A DNA stretch of 64,000 bases, taken from contig CAWFAP010000006.1 in assembly GCA_963813975.1 (NCBI GenBank), forward strand, positions 1,488,001 through 1,552,000, in the 5' to 3' direction. The notes below the pieces were generated by a model. It worked only from the letters and a program-made list of their open reading frames with translations, was not told the DNA's origin and did not search any database. The DNA comes from RYN-230 sp963813975. Lineage in GTDB: Bacteria > Actinomycetota > Actinomycetes > Streptosporangiales > Streptosporangiaceae. The translations under genes and the position numbers were made by a program. Each line of letters opens with the position of its first letter. Positions within the stretch are counted from its first letter, which is position 1. This document shows positions 8,170 to 16,983 of the stretch, piece after piece.

Positions 8170-10010
8170 CCACCACCGCCGCGCGGCGCGCGGTCATCGC
8201 CCTGGCCGTGGTCATCCTGGCCGTCTTCCCGCTCGTCTCGGGCAACCTGTACCTGCAGAACCTGCTCATCATGACGTTCCTGCTGGCCATCGGGGCCAGC
8301 GGGTGGAACATCATGGGCGGCTACGCCGGCTACATCTCCCTCGGCAACAGCGTCTTCATCGGGCTCGGCGCGTACACGACCGGCATCCTGGCCGTCCGGG
8401 CGCACCTCTCGCCCTTCGCCGGCTGCCTGGCCGGCGGCCTGGTCTGTGCGATGGCCGCCGCCACCCTGAGCCTGGTCACCCGGCGCACCCGCGGCATGTA
8501 CTTCGTCATTGTCACGTTCGCCGCGCTGCAACTGCTCGGCATCGTCGCGACCACCTGGTCCGGGCTGACCGGCGGCAGCCAGGGCCTGGCCCTGCCGCTC
8601 CCCACGTGGAGCCTGTCCTATCAGAACTGGCCGTTCTACTACCCGCTGCTCGGCCTGCTGGTCCTGACCGTCACCGTGTCCGCCGTGGTGCGCCGGAGCA
8701 AGCTCGGCCTCGGCCTGTTCGCGATCAGCGACGACGAGGACAAGGCAGCCGGGCTGGGCGTGCGGACCGACATCTACAAGATGATCGCGTTCGTGTTCGG
8801 CGGGACGTTCGTCGGCATCGCCGGCGGCCTGTACGCCTACTACGTGTCGTTCCTGAGCGTGGCCGCCGTTTTCGACATCGTGACCAGCGTGCTGATCGTG
8901 CTGGCCGCCCTGCTGGGCGGGCGCGGCACCCTGTGGGGCCCGGTGCTGGGCGCCTTCATCCTCGAGCCGCTGGCCAACTTCACCAGCACCGGCCTGGGCG
9001 GCGCCGACGCCGGGGCGATCCGGCTGCTGCTGTTCGGCGGCCTGCTCGGCGCGGTGGTGCTGTTCCTGCCGCGCGGCGTGCTGCCCACCGTGGCCCGCGC
9101 CTGGGCGCGGGCCCGGGCCGGCCGGGCCCCCGCCCCCGCGCCCGCCGCAACGCCGCCGGCCGCCACGGAGGCAGCACGCGCCGCACCGCCCGGCGCCAGT
9201 ACCGGCCCGGCGGCCCTGACCCGGGACCGCCGGGCCCCCGCCGCCGGGGACGCGCTGCAGGCCCGCGGGCTGGTGAAGACATTCGGCGGCTTGCGCGCGG
9301 TAGACGGGGTCAACCTGACCGTGACGGCCGCCCGCATCACCGGGCTCCTCGGCCCCAACGGCTCGGGCAAGACCACCCTGTTCAACCTCATCGACGGCAC
9401 GGCCGGCGCGTCGTCCGGCCAGGTCATCCTGGATGGCCGGCCCCTCGGCCACCGGGGCCGCGCCGCCCGGGCGCACGCCGGGCTGGCCCGGACCTACCAG
9501 CTCCCGCGGCTGTTCCCGAGCCTGACCGTCGCCGAGAACGTCGCGGCCGCCCAGCCGCGGTTCTCCTTCCGCCGGCTCTGGCGGCCCCGGGTGTCCGCCG
9601 ACGAGCGGGCCCGGGCGATCGACGTCCTGAGCGGGCTGGGGCTGGACGGCTACGCGGACAGCAACCCGGCCGAGCTCAGCTACGGCCAGCGCAAGCTGAT
9701 CGAGCTGGCCCAGGTGCTGTGGCTCGATCCGGTCCTGCTCATGCTGGACGAGCCCGCCGCCGGGATCAGCCCCGCGCTGGCCCATCGGCTGGCGGGCATG
9801 GTCCGGTCGCTGCAGCGCCGCGGCGTCGCCATCCTGCTGGTCGAGCACGACCTCGCCTTCCTGGCCAGCCTCTGCGAACACGTCTACGTGATGGCCAACG
9901 GGAAGATCATCGCGAGCGGGACCGTGGCCGAGGTGAGCGGCGACCGTGCCGTGGTCAACGCCTACCTCGGTGACCAGGTCGCGCTCGCCGCCGCGGAGCG
10001 TACGGCATGA
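8166..10010 (+). CDS. Fused LivM-type permease and LivG-type ATPase
   Basis: One uninterrupted 614-residue frame carries two proteins that are usually separate. Residues 1 to about 315 are a LivM permease (GASGWNIMGGYAGYISLGNS near the N-terminus, LLGGRGTLWGPVLGA near the end). Residues about 316-365 form an Ala/Pro-rich linker. Residues about 366-614 are a LivG ATPase with Walker A GPNGSGKT (about residue 396), signature LSYGQRK (about 503), Walker B VLLMLDEPAAG (about 520) and the switch His in LLVEHDLAF. Start GTG 8166 overlaps the livH-type stop (GTGA). The stop overlaps the next start (ATGA). Such fusions occur in some actinobacteria and proteobacteria. No frameshift or stop lies in the linker, so the fusion looks genuine. 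Confidence 0.92.
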   Translation: MTTTAARRAVIALAVVILAVFPLVSGNLYLQNLLIMTFLLAIGASGWNIMGGYAGYISLGNSVFIGLGAYTTGILAVRAHLSPFAGCLAGGLVCAMAAATLSLVTRRTRGMYFVIVTFAALQLLGIVATTWSGLTGGSQGLALPLPTWSLSYQNWPFYYPLLGLLVLTVTVSAVVRRSKLGLGLFAISDDEDKAAGLGVRTDIYKMIAFVFGGTFVGIAGGLYAYYVSFLSVAAVFDIVTSVLIVLAALLGGRGTLWGPVLGAFILEPLANFTSTGLGGADAGAIRLLLFGGLLGAVVLFLPRGVLPTVARAWARARAGRAPAPAPAATPPAATEAARAAPPGASTGPAALTRDRRAPAAGDALQARGLVKTFGGLRAVDGVNLTVTAARITGLLGPNGSGKTTLFNLIDGTAGASSGQVILDGRPLGHRGRAARAHAGLARTYQLPRLFPSLTVAENVAAAQPRFSFRRLWRPRVSADERARAIDVLSGLGLDGYADSNPAELSYGQRKLIELAQVLWLDPVLLMLDEPAAGISPALAHRLAGMVRSLQRRGVAILLVEHDLAFLASLCEHVYVMANGKIIASGTVAEVSGDRAVVNAYLGDQVALAAAERTA

Positions 10011-10753
10011 TCAAGATCAGCGGGCTGTGGGCCGGGTACGGCGGGCTGGACATCCTGCGCGGTGTCAACCTGGACGTCGCGGAGGGCCAGATCACCTGCA
10101 TCGTCGGCCCCAACGGGGCAGGCAAGTCCACGGTGCTGAAGACGATGACCGGGATCCTCCCGCCCAGCCGCGGGTCCGTCCTCATCGGCGGGGCCGACCT
10201 GACCGGGCAGCCGCCCGAGGTCATCCTGCGCGCCGGCGTGGCCTGCGTCCCGCAACGGCACGGGCTGTTCGCGCGGCTCAGCGTCCGGCAGAACGTGCTC
10301 ATGGGCGCGTATGTGATCCGCCGCCGCCGCGCGCAGATCGAGGCGCGCTACGAGCGGCTCGCGGAGATGTTCCCGCTGCTGGCCGACCGTCCCGGCGTCA
10401 GCGCGGGCACCCTGTCTGGCGGCCAGCGCCGCATGGTCGAGTTCGCCCGCGCGCTGATGCTCGAACCACGGGTCGTCCTGCTCGACGAGCCGACCCTGGG
10501 TCTCGACCCGCGCACGGTGGCCCTCGTCTCCGCCAGCATCACCGCGATGACGCAGACCGGGGTGACCGTGCTCATGGTCGAGCAGAACGTCCGGGTCGGG
10601 CTGTCGCTGGCCCAGCACGCGACAGTACTGAGCGCGGGCACGGTCGCACTGGCCGGCCCCGCGGACAAGATCGCCAATCACCCAGGCCTGATGGACACCT
10701 TCTTCGGTGCCGGGAGACAGCCCGCGCGAACGCCCGGGGACCAGCGGCACTGA
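10007..10753 (+). CDS. Branched-chain-type ABC transporter ATPase, LivF type
   Basis: A 248-residue ATPase with Walker A GPNGAGKS, signature LSGGQRR, Walker B VVLLDEPTLGLDP and switch His replaced in context by VEQNVRVGL, as is usual for LivF (a Gln follows the Glu). It pairs with the LivG domain of the preceding fusion to drive uptake. ATG 10007 overlaps the preceding stop by 4 bases. The longer frame running on into the aldolase is interrupted by this gene's own stop in its own frame, so no LivF-aldolase fusion exists. Confidence 0.93.
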   Translation: MIKISGLWAGYGGLDILRGVNLDVAEGQITCIVGPNGAGKSTVLKTMTGILPPSRGSVLIGGADLTGQPPEVILRAGVACVPQRHGLFARLSVRQNVLMGAYVIRRRRAQIEARYERLAEMFPLLADRPGVSAGTLSGGQRRMVEFARALMLEPRVVLLDEPTLGLDPRTVALVSASITAMTQTGVTVLMVEQNVRVGLSLAQHATVLSAGTVALAGPADKIANHPGLMDTFFGAGRQPARTPGDQRH

Positions 10754-10782
10754 CCGGGACCGTTTTAGGGAGAGGAAAAGTC

Positions 10783-11628
10783 ATGCTGGATCCGCAGGCC
10801 GCGGCCGGCGGCCGGAACCCGTTCCTCGACCGCCTGCGCGACGGGGAGCTGACGCTGATGCTCGGCATCCGCAGCAGCCGGACCGCCGATGTCGTGCGTA
10901 TCGCGCACGAGGCCGGCTACCACGCGGTGATGATCGATCTCGAGCACTCGACCATGCCGCTCGATGTCGCCGCCCAGCTGTCCGCGACGGCCGGCGATCT
11001 CGGCCTGACGCCGTTCGTCCGCCTGCCGGAGCGTGAGTACGGCGCGATCGGGCGGCTGCTCGACGGCGGGGCGCAGGGCATCATCGCGCCGCGGATCGAC
11101 ACCGCCGGCCAGGCACTGGCGGTCAGCCAGGCGTGCCGGTTCGCCCCGCGCGGCCAGCGCTCGCAGCTCGCCACGGTGCCGCAGCTCGGCATGCGGCCGA
11201 CCCCCGCGGCCACGCTCAACCCGGTGCTGGACCGGGCGACGATCGTGCAGATCCTGATCGAGACGCCGGTGGGTGTGGCCAGCGCCGACGCGATCGCGCA
11301 GCTCGACGGCGTGGACATGCTGGCCATCGGGGCCAACGACCTGACTGCGGAGCTGGGGGTGCCGGGCCGCTACGACGACCCGCGGGTCCGGGACGCGGTG
11401 GCCACGACCGCGCAGGCCTGCCAGCGGCACGGGAAGCTGCTGATGGTCGGCGGCATCGCCGACCTGGACATCCTGGAGGACCTGACGGCCCTCGGCGTGT
11501 GCCCGCTCCAGCTGGCCGGGACCGACACTGAGCTGCTGTTCACCGGCGCCGCCGCGCGCGCCGGGAAGTTCCGCGAATGGCGCAGCGCCCATGCCGGGGC
11601 CGCGCCGGCCGGGGGAGCGGGCCGATGA
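10783..11628 (+). CDS. HpcH/HpaI-family aldolase
   Basis: A 281-residue TIM-barrel protein of the class II pyruvate aldolase (HpaI/GarL) family. It has the conserved MIDLEHSTM (metal/acid region; the family has DxEH), ARG-like PRIDTAGQAL, ILIETPVGVASADAIAQLDGVDMLAIGANDLTAELG, and the C-terminal loop. These enzymes cleave 4-hydroxy-2-oxo acids to pyruvate or oxaloacetate plus an aldehyde, using a divalent metal. ATG 10783 has a strong GGGAGAGGAAAAG ribosome site 2-14 bases upstream, and it follows livF by 29 bases. With the amidohydrolase behind it, this is the catabolic half of the operon. The true substrate is not deducible. Confidence 0.88.
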   Translation: MLDPQAAAGGRNPFLDRLRDGELTLMLGIRSSRTADVVRIAHEAGYHAVMIDLEHSTMPLDVAAQLSATAGDLGLTPFVRLPEREYGAIGRLLDGGAQGIIAPRIDTAGQALAVSQACRFAPRGQRSQLATVPQLGMRPTPAATLNPVLDRATIVQILIETPVGVASADAIAQLDGVDMLAIGANDLTAELGVPGRYDDPRVRDAVATTAQACQRHGKLLMVGGIADLDILEDLTALGVCPLQLAGTDTELLFTGAAARAGKFREWRSAHAGAAPAGGAGR

Positions 11629-12497
11629 CGCAGATCCTGCAGACCACGCCGATGCGGCCGGCCGAGACGAACACCCGGCCGCGCTTCACGATGCCGCCCG
11701 GCGCCTGCGACACCCACTTTCACGCGTTCGAGCCGGGCTTCCCGCACGTCCCCGACCCGTTGTACACGTTCCCGGACGGCACGCTCGAGCAGTACCTGCG
11801 CATGGCCGGGGTGCTCGGGATCGAGCGGATGGTGCTGGTCCAGCCCACCTTCTACGGGACCGACAACCGCCTGCTGGCCGAGGTGCTCCGCCGCCTCGGC
11901 CCGCGGGCCCGCGGTGTCATCCGGATCGAGGAGGACACCAGCGACGCCGAACTAGACCGCTATCACGACCTCGGCGTCCGGGCCATCCGGCTCGACCTGT
12001 TCGCCCGGCGATCATGGCCCACCGCGGACATCATCAGCTACGTGCGCCGGATGGCCGCGCGGGCCACCCCGCGCGGCTGGCACATCCAGTTCTACACACC
12101 CGGCACGATCGTGCGTGACCTGCTGCCGTTCCTGGCCGGCCTGGAAGACCCCTTCGTCATCGACCACATGGGTTACATGCTGGAGGCGGACGGGCTGACC
12201 CCGGCCGACTTCAGCCGGCTGCTCGGCGTGCTGGGCCAGGGCAGCTGCTGGATCAAGCTGTCCGGGCCGTACCGGATCGCCAAATCCAGGCCGCTCAGCT
12301 CCGTCGGGCCGCTGGGCCGCGCGCTGGTGTCCACCCGGGCCGACCGGCTGATCTGGGGCTCGGACTGGCCGCACCTGCCCGACGGTCAGCGGGACACCGG
12401 CGAGCTGCTGAACCTGCTGGCCGACTGGGCACCGGACGAAGCCGACCGGCAGCGCATCCTGGTCGAGGCCCCGGACCGCCTGTTCTTCTCTGGCTGA
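11625..12497 (+). CDS. Metal-dependent amidohydrolase, LigI-like (PF04909 type)
   Basis: A 290-residue TIM-barrel hydrolase. It has the metal motif HxH in GACDTHFHAFEP (about residues 26-37), a later His in FVIDHMGYM and the catalytic Asp in WGSDWPHL. The GACDTHxH start and the WGSDWPH end resemble 2-pyrone-4,6-dicarboxylate lactonase (LigI) and its relatives. It probably hydrolyses a lactone or a C-C/C-N bond of a polycarboxylic or aromatic breakdown product. ATG 11625 overlaps the aldolase stop (ATGA) behind GGGGGAG; the upstream extension is inside the aldolase gene. It is the last gene of the LysR-facing operon. Confidence 0.82.
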   Translation: MTQILQTTPMRPAETNTRPRFTMPPGACDTHFHAFEPGFPHVPDPLYTFPDGTLEQYLRMAGVLGIERMVLVQPTFYGTDNRLLAEVLRRLGPRARGVIRIEEDTSDAELDRYHDLGVRAIRLDLFARRSWPTADIISYVRRMAARATPRGWHIQFYTPGTIVRDLLPFLAGLEDPFVIDHMGYMLEADGLTPADFSRLLGVLGQGSCWIKLSGPYRIAKSRPLSSVGPLGRALVSTRADRLIWGSDWPHLPDGQRDTGELLNLLADWAPDEADRQRILVEAPDRLFFSG

Positions 12498-12532
12498 TCA
12501 GGCTGTCCGCCCGCAACGAAAACCAGATGCCA

Positions 12533-12548
12533 TGAGTCCAGTAACTCA
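12533..12548. promoter_or_regulatory. Inverted repeat upstream of the Lrp/AsnC gene
   Basis: TGAGT-N6-ACTCA lies 46 bases before the start of the Lrp-type gene. It is a plausible autoregulatory site, but with short 5-base arms it could be chance. Confidence 0.3.
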
Positions 12549-12593
12549 CGCACAGTGCAGACGAATGGCCGGCGAAGAGCGTAGCTTGGCGTC

Positions 12594-13115
12594 ATGACAT
12601 CCAGCTCCGCCGGCCAGGAGGACCCGGCCGGGCCCGCTCCGGTCCTCGACGACGTCGACCGAGCCATCGTGGCGGAACTGTGCGAGGACGGCCGCATCTC
12701 CATGCGGGCGCTGGCGGCCAGGCTGCATATTTCCCGCGCCGGGGCCTACACGCGGGTGCAGCGGCTCGAGGAGGCGGGGGTGATCACCGGGTACACGGCC
12801 CAGATCGATCCGCAGCGCTACGGGTACGGCCTGTCGGCCTACATCCACCTGAAGATCGCCCAGCCCGCCTGGAAACAGCTGCGGACCAGGCTGATGACCA
12901 TCGCGGAGGTTGAGCACGCGGCGCTGGTCTCCGGGGACAGCGACATCGTGCTGCTGGTCCGGACCCGGGACATCGCGGCGCTGCGGGACCTGGTCCTGAA
13001 CTCCTTCCAGAACATGCCCGAGGTGCTGTCCACCCAGACGGTGCTGATCTTCGATGACCTGCGCAATACGCGGCACAACCGCGGCCTGGCACGCTGCCCC
13101 GGTTCCGGGCCATGA
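12594..13115 (+). CDS. Lrp/AsnC-family transcriptional regulator
   Basis: A 173-residue protein with a winged HTH at about residues 20-75 (LDDVDRAIVAELCEDGRISMRALAARL, split description) and a C-terminal RAM domain (YGLSAYIHLKI, VEHAALVSGDSDIVLLVRTRD). RAM domains bind amino acids or related small acids. It is followed by the convergent paaK end 66 bases away and lies between two catabolic units. It could regulate either one, or neither. The ATG start has no strong ribosome site directly upstream. Confidence 0.9.
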   Translation: MTSSSAGQEDPAGPAPVLDDVDRAIVAELCEDGRISMRALAARLHISRAGAYTRVQRLEEAGVITGYTAQIDPQRYGYGLSAYIHLKIAQPAWKQLRTRLMTIAEVEHAALVSGDSDIVLLVRTRDIAALRDLVLNSFQNMPEVLSTQTVLIFDDLRNTRHNRGLARCPGSGP

Positions 13116-13180
13116 ACACCGCCCTGCCGCGCGTCGTCGCGGGCACCGGCGGCTGACGGCAGGAGGGGCCTGGGTTTCCG

Positions 13181-14485
13181 TCAGCGGGGCCGGTGGTCGA
13201 CGATGCGGCGCATTTTGCCCATGGATCTCTCGATGGAATCCGGCTCCAGGACGCTGACGGAGACGGTGACGCCGATGGTGTTCTTGATCATCGTCGTCAG
13301 CTGGGCGCCGGCTTGCGCCGTGTCGCTGCCGGTGATGCCGGGGCGGCGCTCGACGTGGACGGCAAGCTGGTCCATCCGGCCGTCCCGGGTCAGGTGCAGC
13401 TGGAAGTGCGGCGACAGCACGGGGATGCGCATGATGAGCTCCTCGACCTGGGTCGGGAACAGGTTGACCCCGCGCAGGATGATCATGTCGTCGGTACGGC
13501 CGGTGACCTTCTGCATGCGCCGCATGGGGCGCGCGGTGCCGGGCATCAGGCGGGTGAGGTCACGGGTGCGGTAGCGGACGACCGGCATGGCCTGCTTGGT
13601 CAGCGACGTGAAGACGAGCTCTCCCTCCTCTCCGTCGGGCAGCGTCTCCCCGGTGAGCGGGTCGATCACCTCGGGGTAGAAGTGGTCTTCCCAGATGTGC
13701 AGGCCGTCCTTGGTCTCGACGCACTCTTGCGCGACGCCCGGGCCCATCACCTCGGACAGGCCGTAGATGTCCGTGGCGTCGATGCCGAGCCGGATCTCCA
13801 TCTCGCGGCGCATCTCGTTCGTCCACGGCTCGGCGCCGAAGATGCCGAACCGCAGCGAGGACTCCGCGGGGTCGAGGCCCTGGCGCTGCATCTCGTCGAC
13901 GATCGCGAGCATGTAGGACGGGGTGACCATGATGATGTCCGGCCGGAAGTCCCGGATCAGGGTGACCTGCCGCTCGGTCATCCCGCCGGACACCGGCACC
14001 ACCGTGCAGCCGAGCTTCTCCGCGCCGTAGTGCGCCCCGAGCCCGCCAGTGAACAGCCCGTAGCCGTAGGCGTTGTGCAGCAGGTGGCCGGGGCGCCCGC
14101 CGGCCGCCCGGATCGAGCGGGCCATCACGCTGGCCCACACGTCGATATCGTCGCGGGTGTACCCGACCACGGTGGCGCGGCCGGTGGTGCCCGACGAGGC
14201 ATGGATCCTGACCACCTGGTCACGCGGCACCGCGAACATGCCGAACGGGTAGTTCTCGCGCAGGTCAGCCTTGCTGGTGAGCGGGTACCAGGCCAGGTCA
14301 GCCAGGTCCTTGCAGTCGTCCGGGTGCACGCCGGCCGCGTCAAAGGCGGCGCGGTAGTGCGGCACGCTGGTATAGGCGTGGCGGAGCGACCACTGGAGCC
14401 GCTCGAGCTGCAGGGCCTGCAATTCATCAGCGGACGCCCGCTCGATCGGGTCGAGGTCTTCCGGCCGCGGCGCGAGATCCTGCAT
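13181..14485 (-). CDS. paaK: Phenylacetate-CoA ligase
   Basis: A 434-residue adenylate-forming enzyme of normal PaaK length. It has the P-loop-like HASSGTTGRATVVGYT (about residues 94-109), GLSEVMGPGVAQEC and the C-terminal GRTDDMIILRGVNLFPTQVEE. It converts phenylacetate, ATP and CoA to phenylacetyl-CoA, the entry step of the paa pathway. It is the last gene of the minus-strand paaZABCDEK run, 15 bases after paaE. It ends convergent to the Lrp-type gene. Confidence 0.95.
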   Translation of the reverse strand: MQDLAPRPEDLDPIERASADELQALQLERLQWSLRHAYTSVPHYRAAFDAAGVHPDDCKDLADLAWYPLTSKADLRENYPFGMFAVPRDQVVRIHASSGTTGRATVVGYTRDDIDVWASVMARSIRAAGGRPGHLLHNAYGYGLFTGGLGAHYGAEKLGCTVVPVSGGMTERQVTLIRDFRPDIIMVTPSYMLAIVDEMQRQGLDPAESSLRFGIFGAEPWTNEMRREMEIRLGIDATDIYGLSEVMGPGVAQECVETKDGLHIWEDHFYPEVIDPLTGETLPDGEEGELVFTSLTKQAMPVVRYRTRDLTRLMPGTARPMRRMQKVTGRTDDMIILRGVNLFPTQVEELIMRIPVLSPHFQLHLTRDGRMDQLAVHVERRPGITGSDTAQAGAQLTTMIKNTIGVTVSVSVLEPDSIERSMGKMRRIVDHRPR

Positions 14486-14500
14486 CGGAGGCTCCTCGGG

Positions 14501-15568
14501 CTAGGCGTCGTAGTCAACGGTTATCTTGTCGGACGCGGGGAGCGCCTGGCAGGTGAGCGCGTAGCCCGCGTCAACCTCGTCCTGTTCCAGCGCGTAGTTG
14601 CGGCGCATGGTGACCTGGCCATCGACGACCAGCGCGCGGCAGGTGCCGCACACGCCGCCCTTGCAGGCGAACGGCAGGTCGGGACGGATCCGCTGGGCCG
14701 CGTCGAGGATGGGGGTGCCCGGGGGCACGGTCGCCGTGCTGCTGCGGCCGTCCATCAGGACGGTCACCTCGGCGCCGGGACCCGCGGGCATCTCCTCGTG
14801 GCGGACCTGGGCGGGGGGATCGTCCTCGACGTAGAACAGCTCACGGTGGATGCGGTCACGGGGGACGCCGAGTGCGGTGAGGACCTCGATCGCGCCGGTG
14901 ACCATGCCGAGGGGACCGCACAGCCACCAGTGGTCCACGGCCGGGACAGCGACGGTGGCCGGCAGCAGCGAGCGCAGCTTGCCCGGGTCGAGCCGGCCAT
15001 GGAACAGCTCCACTTCCTGCGGCTCGCGGCTCAGCACGTGGACCAGGCACACCCGCGCCGGGTAGGCGTCCTTGAGGTCGGCGAGCTCTTCGGTGAACAT
15101 CACCGAGTCGCTGCGCCGGTTCCCGTAGATCAGCGTGACCGCCGAGCCGGGGTGCGCGGCGAGCACGGATCCAGCGATGGACAGCACGGGCGTGATACCG
15201 CTGCCCGCGGCGATCAGCACGTGATGCCCAGGGCGGGACAGGTCCGGCGTGAACGTCCCGGACGGCGCCTGGACGTCGACGACGTCACCGGGCCGCACCT
15301 CGTGGACCAGCCAGCTGGACACCGCGCCCCCGGCCACTTCCCGCACGCCGATCCGGGGCGCCTGACCCTGGGGCGCGCAGATGGAGTAGGAACGCCGCTG
15401 CGCGCCCCGGCGGACGGTGAGGGACTGCCCCGGAGCGAACCTGAACCGGTCCGCCACGCCGGGCGGCACGCCGAAGGTCAGCGCGGCGGAATCGCCGGTC
15501 AGCGGGTCCACGCGGAGCACGGTGAGCGGGTGAAAGTCGGTCCGCGATGCGGCCTGCGGGCGGGCCAT
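14501..15568 (-). CDS. paaE: 1,2-phenylacetyl-CoA epoxidase, reductase subunit
   Basis: A 355-residue ferredoxin-reductase fusion. The FAD-binding barrel contains RRSYSICAP, the NAD-binding domain contains IAAGSGITPVLSIAG, and the C-terminal plant-type [2Fe-2S] domain contains CKGGVCGTC plus a later Cys in LTCQAL. It passes electrons from NADPH to the PaaA/PaaC oxygenase. Its start overlaps the paaD stop by one base (TGATG), which shows coupling. Length and domain order fit PaaE. Confidence 0.95.
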   Translation of the reverse strand: MARPQAASRTDFHPLTVLRVDPLTGDSAALTFGVPPGVADRFRFAPGQSLTVRRGAQRRSYSICAPQGQAPRIGVREVAGGAVSSWLVHEVRPGDVVDVQAPSGTFTPDLSRPGHHVLIAAGSGITPVLSIAGSVLAAHPGSAVTLIYGNRRSDSVMFTEELADLKDAYPARVCLVHVLSREPQEVELFHGRLDPGKLRSLLPATVAVPAVDHWWLCGPLGMVTGAIEVLTALGVPRDRIHRELFYVEDDPPAQVRHEEMPAGPGAEVTVLMDGRSSTATVPPGTPILDAAQRIRPDLPFACKGGVCGTCRALVVDGQVTMRRNYALEQDEVDAGYALTCQALPASDKITVDYDA

Positions 15569-16089
15569 CAGAATTCCTTCACGTATTCAAACGGTTCGCG
15601 GCAGGCGTGGCAGCGCATCAGCGCCTTGCACGCAGTCGCACCGAACGCCGCCGTCTGCACGGTGTCGGGCGAACCGCACTGGGGGCACGGCACCCGGTCA
15701 CGGGGCGCCGTGGTGAGGTTCAGCGGGACCGGGCCGCGGGGCGCCGGGTCCGGGCCCGCCGGGCGGGGCGGCGCGATACCGGCCGCCTGCAGCTTCCGGC
15801 GTCCCTCCGGGGTGATCCAGTCGCTGCTCCAGGCCGGGGCGATCTGGGTGCGGACGGTGGCGCCGGCGAAGCCGGCCTGGGTGAGCCGGTGCTCCAGGTC
15901 GCGGGCGATCTCCCGCAGGGCCGGGCAGCCGGAGTACGTCGGGGTGATGGTCACCACGATGTGACCGTGCTCGGCGGCGACGTCACGCAGGATGCCGAGG
16001 TCCGCCAGGGTGAGCATGGGCAGTTCCGGATCGGCGACGGTCGCGGCGATCTCGCGGGCCGCCGCCAGCCCGGTCACCCCGGTCACCAC
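15568..16089 (-). CDS. paaD: 1,2-phenylacetyl-CoA epoxidase subunit PaaD
   Basis: A 173-residue protein. The N-terminal DUF59/MIP18 domain (DPELPMLTLADLGILRDV, TPTYSGCPAL) is followed by a zinc-ribbon-like tail with two Cys pairs (CPQCGS and CHACREPF). PaaD is needed for maturation of the epoxidase, probably its metal or Fe-S centre. Start GTG 16089, or GTG 16086, which gives a GTGA overlap with the paaC stop. The gene order paaC-paaD-paaE is standard. Confidence 0.93.
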   Translation of the reverse strand: MVTGVTGLAAAREIAATVADPELPMLTLADLGILRDVAAEHGHIVVTITPTYSGCPALREIARDLEHRLTQAGFAGATVRTQIAPAWSSDWITPEGRRKLQAAGIAPPRPAGPDPAPRGPVPLNLTTAPRDRVPCPQCGSPDTVQTAAFGATACKALMRCHACREPFEYVKEF

Positions 16090-16967
16090 GTCGCGCCCGG
16101 ATCGGCGCGGGCCACGCTCTGCAGTTCGGCCAGCACGTACCCGAAGGCCTCGGTGTGCACCCCGTCGCGCCCGGATTTACCGGCGACCTGTGCCATGGGC
16201 GCAGTGTCCGGGCGGTCCAGGGTGGCGGCGGCCAGCACGGCGGCGAGAACGCTGTCGAACCCAGCCCGGAGCCGGGCCGGGTCGGCCGCGACCCCGGGCA
16301 GGTCGCCGACGACGGTGTCGGTGCGGAACAGTTCCTCCACGAATGGCCACAGGGTGCCCAGTGCGGCCTGCATTCTGGTGTGGGACAGGTCGGTGCCGTC
16401 GCCCAGCCGGATCACCCACTGCGCGGCATAGTCCCGGTGGTAGGCGAGTTCCTTGGCGCCCTTCGCCGCGATAGCGGCGAGCACCGGGTCCGCGGAGCCG
16501 CTCAGCTGGCCGAAGAGGGCCAGCCTCCAGGTGGAGAAGATCAGCAGCCGGCCGGCCAGCTGCGCGAAGTCGGCGTCCGGGTGCTCGGCGAGGCGCACGT
16601 TGCGGAATTCGTGTTCCGGCCGGAAGAAGGCGAGCTGATCCTCGCCGCGGCCCTGGCCCTCAGCCCGGCCCGCGCGGGCCAGCAGCATGCGCGCCTGGCC
16701 CAGCAGGTCCAGGGCGATATTGGCCACCGCCGTCTCCTCCTCCAGTTCCGGCAGCCGGGTCATCCACTGCTGCAGCCGGTGGGAGTAGATCAGCGCGTCG
16801 TCGCCGAGCATCAGGCAGTACGTGGCCAGCGCGGCCGCGCTGACACCGTCCGGCACCGACGTGTCGATGCCTTCCAGCGGGTCGGTGAAGCCGGTGCCGA
16901 AGGCCCAGCGGTGATCGCCGGTCTCGTCGGCGAGGGCCTGGTAAGCGGTGAATTCGTCGTCCGTCAT
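16083..16967 (-). CDS. paaC: 1,2-phenylacetyl-CoA epoxidase structural subunit PaaC
   Basis: A 294-residue ferritin-like helical protein (LMLGDDALIYSHRLQQW, NIALDLLGQARMLL, AKGAKELAYHRDYAAQW). PaaC is the non-catalytic partner that holds PaaA in the multicomponent epoxidase. ATG 16967 is chosen because it gives the standard PaaC N-terminus (TDDEFTAYQALADETGDHRW). The longer frame runs backwards through paaB. Confidence 0.94.
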   Translation of the reverse strand: MTDDEFTAYQALADETGDHRWAFGTGFTDPLEGIDTSVPDGVSAAALATYCLMLGDDALIYSHRLQQWMTRLPELEEETAVANIALDLLGQARMLLARAGRAEGQGRGEDQLAFFRPEHEFRNVRLAEHPDADFAQLAGRLLIFSTWRLALFGQLSGSADPVLAAIAAKGAKELAYHRDYAAQWVIRLGDGTDLSHTRMQAALGTLWPFVEELFRTDTVVGDLPGVAADPARLRAGFDSVLAAVLAAATLDRPDTAPMAQVAGKSGRDGVHTEAFGYVLAELQSVARADPGATW

Positions 16968-16983
16968 CGGTGTCGGGTCCGCC

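Noticed and set aside
9946..11628. A 560-codon frame that looks like a LivF-aldolase fusion
   Set aside because: The frame runs through the LivF gene in the wrong phase; the LivF motifs are in the 10007 frame with their own stop, and the aldolase has a clear start at 10783 behind a strong ribosome site.
13193..15964. A 923-codon open frame on the plus strand opposite paaK-paaE-paaD
   Set aside because: It is a high-GC antisense shadow of clearly recognisable paa genes and matches no family; similar shadows lie opposite paaZ and the LivMG gene.
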